From Parelaphostrongylus tenuis (lineage: Eukaryota > Nematoda > Chromadorea > Rhabditida > Metastrongylidae), in contig JAHQIW010000738.1 in the NCBI GenBank assembly GCA_019055375.1, positions 10,001 to 74,000 on the forward strand: DNA of 64,000 bases, written 5' to 3'. Below are positions 54,940 through 64,000 of this stretch, in pieces. Both the position numbers and the translations under genes were made by a program. Each line of letters opens with the position of its first letter. The stretch's first letter is position 1. The notes below the pieces were generated by a model. That model was not told the DNA's origin. It searched no databases and saw only the letters and a program-made list of their open reading frames with translations.

Positions 54940-55640
54940 TTTTGAACAATTTTTTTACAGTTTTGCCGGGGATGGAAATTCCATGCTATGCAGTAAATTT
55001 TTTATCGTTGTTTCTGAATTTGACCTAAATCAACCTAAATCGTTAGTGGGTAGAAATTTGGCCATAAGAGTGGTACATCGTCACGTGACGACTCCCAAGG
55101 GGATTTGATCCACGCAGGAAGCCTCATTCTTCTTTTATCCTACCACTACGGGCTTTTGGTACCCTCACGGGGATTGATCTTCCTCCACTTCTTATCACCA
55201 CTTCGCCTTATCCGAATAAGCCACACGCACCCAACCCCATGAGAAGTCGAAGTGGACCGTCATTCACTTTAAAGGTCTCATGGCGACTTTTGCTGCGTGG
55301 GTCCTACAGTGATCGTGTCGCGGTCACCGTATCAACAATGGGCGTGGTTTTTCGTCTCAGTTTGCTCCCAAATTGTTCGCTTTCGTCGTGTTAGATGGTC
55401 GTCGTGTTTTTGTTTCTGGTGGATTTTGTGGTTATATTTCTATTATTCTCTCCAATTAACCCTTGCTGAAGGGGTTTGGGTCATCGATAACCCCGGAATT
55501 CGTAGGGTCTCGCCGGGGTTTGCGATGATTTCGAAATGTAGTGGTTATTTTTTAGGTAATTTATTGATTAGGACTTTCCCAGTTGTGCTGACGCGGAATA
55601 TTTGCCTTCTGTTTGTTTTCTACATCTGCTAATTTATTGG
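54940..55640. other. Upstream region of nap-1
   Basis: 55080-55250 has a reversed tRNA-like look (gggatttgatccacgc, ctaccactacggg). 55290-55640 is GT-rich and may hold the promoter and outron. The 111-codon frame at 55297-55632 is not supported as a gene. Confidence 0.35.
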
Positions 55641-55642
55641 AA

Positions 55643-55649
55643 ATTTCAG
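55643..55649 (+). promoter_or_regulatory. Probable spliced-leader acceptor of nap-1
   Basis: atttcag, identical to the one before the aminoacylase start, 5 bases before the ATG at 55655. Confidence 0.65.
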
Positions 55650-55654
55650 GTAAA

Positions 55655-58600
55655 ATGGAAGGCGACAAGCGCGATATTTCGGAGATTTTCAGGGATGGTG
55701 GGGTGACCGCTGCAAGCATTCCAGACATTGTCGCAAAGAGTTCGTTGCCTGTGAAGAGACGCATTTGCGCGCTCAAGAAGGTCCAACTGGATAGCATCGA
55801 GGTAGTTGCCTACGTATAAATTTTCGAACAGACGCCTCGAACTCGCATCTCGACCTTTGCGGGGTGCGTGCTAACCAATTACGCCATCATGGCATCACCT
55901 GTTCTGCCACCACGCTAGTGTCTGCGATACAGGCACTCGCAGGTGTGGAATGGGGTTCGGTTACCGTCTGAGGTTCGAAGTTGTCGCAGTGCATATCGCT
56001 CAAGTTTGTTGGATGTGCATCTGCGGCATCCATATGACTGTCAAAGCGGTTAAATAAAAGGAATTCTCACGGATTATTTTTTTCCTTCAAATTTTCCTTA
56101 TGAATATTTTTTTCTTTTCAAAGTTGGAAGCAAAGTTCTACGATCGTGTCCATCAGCTGGAGAAGGAATTTGAACCCGAGTTCAATAAGCTTTATGAACA
56201 GGTAACTTGCCCTACATATCCGTTATAATATGTGGATTTCCGGCATCATAATCGCAATGATTTTTCCAGAGAAGAAAAATCATCGCTGGTGAATATGAAC
56301 CTACCGAAGAGGAGTCGCAGCTTCCCATTATTCATGGTTTAGGAGAGGAAGCGATAAAGGTACGTGAGAAGTAGAGTCACCTACGGGTATCATAGGATAT
56401 CTCTCTAGTACAAGTCGTCAGTATGCTAGTCAGGGTGTAGGGGAATAGTCATATCTACTCAGTATCAATAGCAATTCATGACTTCAGCCCATTTTCTTTT
56501 CGAGTAAAACATTTATTATCCGATTTGTATTCTGGTAAATTTCAATCAATTCCAGCAACTAAATGACAAATCAGAACCGGATGATGGCTCTAAAGGAGTT
56601 CCATCGTTTTGGCTACATGTGTTGAAGAGTTCCGATATGACTCAGGACATGGTCCAAGAACACGACGAGCCGATCCTCAAGCATCTAACGGACATAACGA
56701 CATCAATTGAAGTTGATCCTCATGTAAGGAAATGGCCTATTGTAGTGCCTTTTAATTTAATCCTGAAAATGTCCTAAAGTGCAGTAGATAGTGTTGCTAC
56801 TACGTACAAAATTTTTTTTTAGAATAGCAGATTGCCTTCGGTGTGCGCGAACCACTTTTTTGTCGACTCTTGCATCACTTAATCACTTTATTTGATCCGT
56901 AACACAGTTTTACTCTTTACTAAAGTGGCCCCTAATTCTAGCATTTGATTCGTCTTCTCGCTCTTTCGAGAATGTCAATTTTCTCGCGAGTGTCCTAGAA
57001 GAGTGATTGAGCACAATCCCCTTGTAATCTTGAAGATAACCAGGTTGGGACAATCCGTAGCGCGATCTTTACTGATTTCCGGAGAGTGACCCTCACATAG
57101 GATCAATAATTCCATATACGATTGGTGAACTCTATGTGCGTCGTTCTTGCTCGGTGACGTCGCTTCGCTGCAATAATTGTGCACTAATACTTTGATAGAG
57201 CCGTGAATTTTTGAACGGATAGCTGAAAGGAGTCTTTTCTAAGCTTCGAGATCTGAACAGATACTGATCAGAATGTTCAAGGTCCACTGAAAAAACAGGT
57301 AAAGATGAGCACGCCGGCCATTTCCTAATTTCTGTAGTATTGAGATGTCGTTGGCGTGGTTTTGAGACCTCCCCTTTTTCCTAATCAGTAGCTCTGACCG
57401 TTAACAACCGGGTGTTCGCTCTAGTGACGAGCCATGAGCGTTGTTTGAAAGGAGTGAAACTGTTTTGGCACTTACTGGAAATAGTCAGGTAGCTCCATAA
57501 GTTTTGACACAAAAGCAATAAACGCCAAATTTATTGACCAGAAGTAATTAAAACTGCATGGCTTTGGTATTGTTCAATTGCGCATTTTATTGCTAGCATT
57601 ATGGTATACATCTTGCCTAAACTTTCTTTAAGATGGAGCTTCAGTGAGAACGAACTCGCTTATTAGTCATGCACGAGTGGCGAAAATAATATTGTAGCGG
57701 CGCGCAAAAATGGAGTTTCCTTTGAACGACCTGAGCGCGAGCGTTCCTCCAGACTGTTCTTTTCAGCTGTTAATTTCGGGAACCATTTCCTATCCGTCCT
57801 TCCTGCAACCGTATCATGGTCCCAAGCTCCATCAGTCATGCGCACCGCTTCACTAATGTTATAACCTACGCGTCATTCGTGCATAAGTAGCAAGAGAATT
57901 TGTTCCCAGGGCAGCTCCAATTTGAAGCAAGCATAGACAAGATGTATACCCAAATGTTCGCAAGAAAATACGCAATTGAACAATACCAAAATCATGCAAT
58001 TTTAAGCCCCAGTGCCAAAATTATGAAACGAGCTAGTAAAACTCTTCTAGTCAGATACAGAACGAGACCTTTTGCGAGTCTTTACCGGTGTTGTGGGGTT
58101 TTGTTCCGCTCAGTCTTTGATTGTTTTCACTTAATGTTAAATATTCAGACAATTTTTCTTCGTTTGTTACTGTTCACATAAGATCTGGGGCGAATTAGGC
58201 TTGTCGGAGAACTTAGGTACTTGACTGGCCTATATTCACTGGTAGTGCGGATCATTGATTGATTTCTTTCCGTCTATCTCGCGCAATCATCGACCATGAT
58301 AAGGGCCTGCTTCAAACTTGCTGTTCACATAGCCCATTTTGTATTCTTAATCTCTTCCATATGTGAATGCAGGTGGTTATCGCCAGGGAGTACGCCCGCC
58401 CACCTTTTTGGGAGGTCGACTGTGAGGACCCTTGCATTCTCATGAAGCCCACTGTACTGCTGTTTTCGCCTACCTGTCTTCTGTTCTTCTTACTGTGTGA
58501 TCGATCAACCCATCTGTTTCTATATTGATGTGCGTACTACTCTTCGAAAGTGGGATAGGTTGCGTAGATCTGGGATTCTCATACCGATAGGCTGGTACAT

Positions 58601-61600
58601 CACCGGTTATTCCCTTGAGTCCCGCATTGGTTTTTCACGCTACTGGGGGTGTATTGCGACGAGCGGAGTGCGTTATAATGGCGATGTAGTTGCTCAGTTT
58701 AGATTTTCATCTCCACTAAGAAGGGTTCACTTGTCGGTAAATGGGGAAATGTGCTGGAGGAGACTTCAATAAGGCTATTTTTGGTTGGAATCCGCCAAAA
58801 CAATGAATAGTTCATCAAAAAATGATAATGCGCGTTGCATTGTGATGTCGCTTCATCGATAAGAGAACAAATTTTCGAGTTCAATGCACTTCAAAACTTA
58901 AAGTCTCTATAAAGTTATAGGAGAGATTTTATTCCTACACTTATAGAAAAGATCTTATTTTACTATCTTATGACTAGTAACGATTATTTTTAATTATAAG
59001 TGGACAAATGAAAGAGCGACTTCATTCACTGGAGAAGAATTTTTCATAGGAGTGTTAGTAACCATTCGAAAGCTTAAGTTACTGGCTACAGCTTCACGTC
59101 GCCGGGTTCGGAAAAAGCTTTTTTGACGTTCTACAGAAAGATATTTCTTGCTTTACAGAAGCGCATATTTCTCGCCGGACAGAGCCTTTTTTGGACCATC
59201 ACTAATCATTCAATAGCGTAATGCTTGCTCATTCCCACACTGTGCTTTTATACTGAAAAGACCGTTTCTCTAAAACGCAGCAGGTAAAACGAGTTGAATT
59301 CTTATTTGCGAGCAGGGGGTCTTTGACCAATCCACGTGACAATGCCGCGATGTTGTAAGACCGGTGCAAGATCTATCTAACGCGCCAGCGCACGTGGCTG
59401 CCTTAGCTAGCCACACGTGAATTGGCCAAAGACCCCCCTCATCGCAAATGGGAATTCAAGTTATTTTACCTGCTGCGTTTTAGAGAAACGGTCTTCTCAC
59501 GATATAAGCACAGCGTTGGAATCAGAAACGATTACGCTTCCGTATGACTACCAATAACCAAAGGAAGAGCTCTATCCGTCGAGAAACATAAGCGTGTGAG
59601 ACTAGTTTTTAGTTTTGTGTGGATTTTGAAACATTTTAGGGGAGTTTTCTCAAAAACCAGCGGCGTGGGGCTGTAGGCAGAAATCTAAGCTTTCCAATGG
59701 TTACTAACACATATGGAAGCTTTCTTTCCAGCGAATGAAGTCGGTTTATCATTTCTCCCCTTATAATCGGAAGGAACCGTAATGGCTTTCTATAGTATGC
59801 ATTATACTCTGATATGAACATTACTAGCTTTTTTACTGTTTTCAAAGCACTAAAATAGGTGAATGTAAACTCTATAAATGCTTGCTGCTGCCACATTTTG
59901 AAAACTCTCAGATAAGTTTTTTCTAGAAGTTGTTTATTATAGAAAATGTGTTTCTGAAATACATTTACCCAGCATCGTCGAATAAAATATGAAAAATAGA
60001 GTTCGAAATGCGTTATTCTCCGTTTTCACATTGGAGAGTAAGGTTTTCCAGAACAAGTGAAGGTCCTTAAAAAGCGATCATGCTTAATGAGTCTTGGGCG
60101 TGAGAGCTGACCGTCGACCATTGATTGATCCTTCATGTATATCGAAGAGCATATTCAACCACTGCGCAACACTCGCTTCACATCTGGTACAAGCACATTA
60201 TACGTGTTTTCTTCAAGCTGCTATCCATCTTTACTTCTCTCTGAAGCACAATATCTCGGAAATGCGCCTATTTTCCTCTCGTTACATAAACTGTGAAGTG
60301 CGATTAGAAACAAGTTCTGTCACATGTTTTGGCGTTCGCACGAGTTTCAAACCCTCCCTATCTTCCAGTGATTGCTGGAATGTTAGAAATGTTGCGAAGC
60401 ACTGAACCACACATCGTTGCCACACTTTAGTGGTTTTTCGCATCTTATACTGACATAATCTCTGCGCTTTTTTGGCTGCTGTTTGTTCTTGTTTATCTTC
60501 AAAGCACAATATCTCGTCTAATATCTTGTTTGTCCTTGGGGTGCCGTGGCCGAGTGGTTGTGATGCTCGTCGCGGCGCGCGTGTGATAAATATCGCCTCA
60601 CCACACTTCAGCAGCAACAACGGACACTCTAGAGTATACCACAGCTAGGCTGTCTTTAGGATTGCAAGGAGGCGCACTCAACCAGTATCCTATGAAGTCC
60701 AAGAAGAAAACGCAAAAGCGAATTGAATGCATTTGCTGGGATATACAGTGAAAAAAACTGTGAATGCGGATCAATAAAGTACCAAATGTGGTCCCTGGAA
60801 GTGAAACTTATGAAGTAGGAGGTGGACGTTAAATACTTCCCCTTAGTCATAAGAAGTTGAACAACACTATGATACGGTGAAAGAGGCAAACATCGTAGCA
60901 GTAGAAATGTTTTGGTTGTAAGTTTTCTCGACATGCGATATCATATTATTTTCTTTTACCTGGTAATCAGTTCCTGTGCTTGCTTTTTTGGAAATGTAGT
61001 GATTTCTATCTTTGAATGGCAGATGATGTTGTAAAGAATACTGAAAATCTTTAGAAAGAGATTTTTTCAGGGATTCACCATTTACTTCCATTTCTCACCC
61101 AATGAGTTCTTCACTAACACTGTTTTGAAGAAGCAATACTTTTTGGAAATCAAACCTGATGCTGAAGACCCGTTCAGCTTTGATGGACCTTCTGTCGTGC
61201 GTGCTCAAGGGTTAGTTCTTCTTTTTTCGTTTTCCTACTAGATCTATATTTGTCGTTTTAGCGACACTATTGACTGGAAGGAAGGGAAGAATATCACGAA
61301 AAAAGTTGTGAAAAAGAAGGTGAAGAAGGGTAGCAATGCCGGGAAATTCATTACGAAAACGGTTTGTATTTGTGGTCTTGTGTTTTTGCTGTTCTACTTC
61401 ACCTTCATTTATGATAATAATTCTCTTTAAATTGTAGGTGAAGGCTGATAGCTTTTTCAATTTCTTTGATACAATTGCACCTCAGTCGGAGGACCACAAG
61501 AACGAAGACGATGAAGATGACGTAAGTTGGACTCTTACTTCGTTTCTCAAGAGATTTGTTTCTTTGGATCTGGTTATTGTGACTTTTCATGTGCTGAATG

Positions 61601-62714
61601 GTGGGTGATATCATTTAATTCGGCTGGGACTGCAGTTGATCGATCACAGCGCGGTCCATAAGGGACGCGTGATTTTCGTTACTTAGTTAGGGACTCTGGT
61701 TTGAAAAGAACTGTCGGTCTTTGGTGTTACTTTAATACTCGATGATTTTCTCTACCCGCCCATATGCTTTGATTCATTTGTTACTTACGTGCGAAGGAAA
61801 CTTCACGAGTGAAACGTGATCTTTTTTCACTCTTACATCATTATATTAGGAACCTTCAAAAAAACAAATTCATTTTAGAATTACTAAGAGTTTTGCTATC
61901 AAGTGGCACAAAGGTTTTAATGAAAAACCATCCACTAACCATAGAAAGCAAAAAAGGCGCGCTCATTTTGAAGCCTAGTCTTTTTTTTTCTCTCAGCTAC
62001 AGCTTAATAAGAAGGCTTTCTTTGAAACAAGCGCAATGTTTCGGAGTAGTTACCGGAAGTTTAGTAAAGTAGCTTCATCCAGCGAAAGTATCTTCATGCA
62101 GTCGAGTACCTGAAGAGGTACACATCTTCTTGAACGGGTTAATTTTGAGAAGCAAGCAACGGTGCTTCTCCATCGTTTCTCCATCAAATGAGCGACAGAC
62201 TGGTTTTGCTTCCTCATTACTTCTCCATAGTGATCAACTTAGATCGTGCGTGCAGTAATGAATTTACGTCTCTCAAATGAATTCATACTGCTTTCGCACA
62301 AAATTAATGTCGGGTTTGCAACCAGTTATTGTTATGCTGTAGCATTCGCTGTACTAAAACCTGACTACATTTCGCAGATGTTAAATCGCTTTCAAAAACG
62401 CAAAGTGTTCCGTATATCGATTGGTCGGCTGTTTTTCTGTGGTAGTAGTTCTCGCTCAGACATCTGTTATTACTCTATTTTAGGACTCTCATGAGCTAAT
62501 GCGAGCAGATTTCGAAGTAGGACAGGTGCTTCGTGATAACATTATTAGTCGCGCTGTACTGTTCTATACTGGTGAAGCTGAACTTGGTGACGATATGTAC
62601 GATCTCGGAGAGGTAATTTAGTTTTTTTTTTAATTGCTCTAACCGAAAAATTCTTATCTTTTTTAGGATGATGACGACGAAGATGAGGAGGAAGAAGATG
62701 AAGACGACGAGTAA
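55655..62714 (+). CDS. nap-1: Nucleosome assembly protein 1 (NAP1 family histone chaperone), 9 exons
   Basis: Exons: 55655-55801, 56124-56201, 56270-56359, 56556-56723, 61071-61210, 61262-61361, 61438-61521, 62484-62612, 62667-62714 (TAA). All introns are GT-AG and all phases join to 327 codons, near the usual size for nematode NAP1. NAP1 proteins bind H2A-H2B and H3-H4, shuttle them to the nucleus and help assemble nucleosomes. Seen: dimerisation helix with LEAKFYDRVHQLEKEFEPEF (50-69), FWLHVLKSSD and MVQEHDEPILKHL (exon 4), FHFSPNEFFTN (exon 5), DPFSFDGP, a basic run KKVVKKKVKK (221-230), DSFFNFF, and a C-terminal tail of almost only Asp/Glu (exon 9), all NAP1 hallmarks. The 4.3 kb intron 4 is full of repeats; the other introns are mostly short. 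SET/spr-2 type relatives are excluded by the FWLHVLKSSD/QEHDEPILKHL pattern. Confidence 0.95.
55830..55990. repeat. tRNA-like inverted pair, in nap-1 intron 1
   Basis: Reversed gacgcctcgaactcgcatc and gtgctaaccaattacgcc, followed by ttcggttaccgtctgaggttcg on plus. Confidence 0.5.
56930..57185 (-). repeat. SINE-2 copy, in nap-1 intron 4
   Basis: gctctttcgagaatgtc, gattgagcacaatccccttg, aagataaccaggttggg: the reversed block order of SINE-2. Confidence 0.55.
57492..58033 (-). mobile_element. Mariner-type deletion derivative, copy 2
   Basis: 542 bases bounded by TA on both sides. Terminal inverted repeats start GCTCcataa.. / GCTCGTTTCATAA on the other strand. On minus it encodes a mariner-like transposase start: MELPWEQILLLLMHE, stop, then SEAVRMTDGAWDHDTVAGRT, WFPKL, EERSRSGRS, matching the helix-turn-helix and the SGRP-like linker. 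The catalytic part is missing. In nap-1 intron 4. Confidence 0.75.
58040..58960. other. Unassigned intron sequence
   Basis: Part of nap-1 intron 4. A 91-codon frame at 58497-58772 is not supported. Confidence 0.35.
58965..59800. mobile_element. Foldback element FB-A, copy 2
   Basis: Arms about 58965-59300 and 59460-59800, with a palindromic centre (gagttgaattcttatttgcg..gggggtctttg on the left, inverted as caaagacccccctcatcgc..gggaattcaagtt on the right). In nap-1 intron 4. Confidence 0.7.
59805..60530. other. Unassigned intron sequence
   Basis: Part of nap-1 intron 4; no motif seen. Confidence 0.35.
60536..60785 (+). repeat. SINE-2 copy, in nap-1 intron 4
   Basis: gccgtggccgagtggttgtg, ctcgtcgcggcgcgc, agctaggctgtctttag, ctgggatatacagtg, then A-rich. 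Confidence 0.75.
61990..62150 (+). repeat. Interspersed repeat E copy, in nap-1 intron 7
   Basis: taagaaggctttctttgaaac, catccagcgaaagtatc, gtacacatcttcttgaacggg. Weak but in the family order. Confidence 0.35.
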
Positions 62715-62889
62715 GCGATATGAAAAGTGGGTGGCAGCTTCACCGTTATTAGACGTGGTTGTCGACATTTGTTTTTGTTGATTGTTATCAAGCCCTGTTT
62801 TCAATTGGCCTTCAAACGTGTAGAGCATATGTGGATTCCATGTTTAATTTATGCTTCTCGTTGGTTTGCGTTCACCATTGTTAGATTTG

Positions 62890-62895
62890 AATAAA
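62890..62895 (+). terminator. Poly(A) signal of nap-1
   Basis: AATAAA 176 bases after the stop codon. Confidence 0.8.
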
Positions 62896-63132
62896 TCTCT
62901 TCTATGTGAGACACTTCAACCTTATTAGAAGGCATCTTCATGCCCTGAACTGGTGTTGTTACAACTCACAAGAAATAGCAACCAAATCGAATCGTATATG
63001 GTTATATAATCTCTCGGCTGATTTAGGTATTGATCTTAACTGTGCCACTTGAATTGAGAACTCTTTTATGGGCAGAGAACTGAGTGAACTCGAAGTAGCG
63101 TGCCGTCGTTTGTTATTTCCATATATTCACCG

Positions 63133-63139
63133 TCTTCAG
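63133..63139 (+). promoter_or_regulatory. Probable trans-splice acceptor of the downstream gene
   Basis: tcttcag lies 13 bases before the ATG at 63153 and about 245 bases after the nap-1 poly(A) signal. Confidence 0.5.
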
Positions 63140-63152
63140 GGTTTCTAAATGA

Positions 63153-63456
63153 ATGGAAGAAAGTGCTGTAGTCTTTGAAATGCTACATAAAGTTGCTTCT
63201 CTGCGGTTGCACATCCAAAATGATGAATATTTGACAACGGAGGATGAACGTGTGGTGGTTGAGATTTTGAAGTGTTCGAATGTCTTCGAAGATTCTAGCC
63301 TTCGTCGGTCATTGATCTTACTTCTGGAATCTTATTGCCGCCAAATATGGCAGTCGAAAAGATTTTTGGCAAGTCAAGTAGAAGAGAGCTGTAATGTCCT
63401 TGTGGATAGTGTAATTCAAAGGATAGGAATGCATCTTGAGGAGATGCAGTTCCAAG
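63153..63456 (+). CDS. First exon of an unknown gene, runs off the window
   Basis: Open from an ATG behind a good acceptor to a good donor (gtaagg at 63457), leaving one base of a codon. The 101 residues are mostly helix-forming and acidic at first (MEESAVVFEMLHKVASLRLH), then LLLESYCRQIW and VEESCNVLVDSVIQ; no transmembrane stretch or signal peptide. I do not recognise the family; a helical-repeat protein is possible. The next exons lie beyond 64000 or in 63457-64000, where I found no certain one. Its distance behind nap-1 suggests a shared operon. Confidence 0.6.
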
Positions 63457-64000
63457 GTAAGGTCGTATTGTATGTCGGATTCCGGTTTCTATAATACTCT
63501 GTCTGACTTTTTAATACATATTATGTCGAGGTCTAATATGATGTGCATCGATTGGTAATCGAAATACGATAGGATGAGTGAAAGATACAGAAAAGACTTT
63601 TGCGTTGACACTCTGATCTTTCTTTATCTGGCGTTCTATCTAGCTATTTCATCGGTTTTTTTTTCCTCAGTCAGTAGTAGAATTCAATTTGGAAATTTCA
63701 TTGACCATCACCTTTTTGCTTGCTGATAGGTTTTTTACTTTATAACAGATACGACTAAATCATATGAATTGATTGTGATTTAAAGTGCATCGCTGCGTTG
63801 AATAATCGGATAGGTTCGCGTCTGATTCCATTGCACCGCCACTAAGTTTTACCATATTTTAGAGACAAGAGATCAATACTTGTCTTTTTGTCTATACCGA
63901 ATCACTAGGGGTCATGAGAAAGTGGACGCACGTACTTCTTGGAATTTTCGTGAAAGTATGAGTTTTCTGGAAGATACTATGGTTTGAACCCAACATGACA
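63457..64000 (+). other. Probable first intron of the downstream gene
   Basis: Begins with gtaagg. A tttttcctcag acceptor-like site ends at 63670, followed by a short open stretch, but I cannot support it as an exon. Confidence 0.4.

Noticed and set aside
55297..55632. A 111-codon frame just before nap-1
   Set aside because: Low-complexity, GT-rich upstream DNA without acceptor or donor support; more likely promoter or outron.
1..64000. CRISPR array, bacterial operon or prophage
   Set aside because: No regularly spaced identical repeats and no bacterial-style gene order; the genes are spliced.

Overview
The window is eukaryotic and almost certainly nematode DNA. It has spliced genes with short exons, trans-splice-like acceptors (atttcag) 2 to 5 bases before start codons, and RTE-type, Penelope-like and mariner elements like those of strongylid worms. 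A hookworm-like strongylid is my inference; the sequence shows only nematode-style gene structure. About 5 kb at most is coding or recognisable exon remnant. The rest is interspersed repeats, most of them inside introns.

Layout. Positions 1-20000: one possible exon of an unknown cysteine-rich protein on the minus strand (817-1184), then fragments of Penelope-like elements (PLEs, GIY-YIG endonuclease part), a GAT/GATA microsatellite, SINEs, and a long featureless stretch at 12190-15280. Positions 20500-31200: broken RTE retrotransposons, a PLE, and a decayed duplicate of four exons of the aminoacylase gene (22663-23482). Positions 33982-46740 (+): an 11-exon aminoacylase-1 gene of 401 codons whose introns are swollen by SINEs, an RTE, foldback elements and a mariner derivative. 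Positions 46900-55600: repeats only. Positions 55655-62714 (+): a 9-exon nucleosome assembly protein 1 gene (nap-1, 327 codons). Positions 63153-63456 (+): first exon of an unknown gene about 0.25 kb behind nap-1, spaced as in a nematode operon.

The most interesting signal is RNA-level. Several repeats carry sequences that fold as hammerhead self-cleaving ribozymes. The best are at 39091-39133, 32284-32327 and 39915-39962 (all minus strand). In some elements a hammerhead, or its remnant, sits in each terminal inverted repeat, pointing outward. PLE 3-prime ends in the window carry a related, weaker hammerhead-like motif about 200 bases behind the endonuclease reading frame.

Other points: the aminoacylase gene needs an AT instead of GT at one 5-prime splice site to stay in frame; the duplicated aminoacylase exons dates several transposon insertions; a tRNA-like foldback element at 6638-7108 is flanked by perfect 12-base direct repeats. 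The two main genes do not share a pathway: one is a cytosolic amidohydrolase, the other a histone chaperone.
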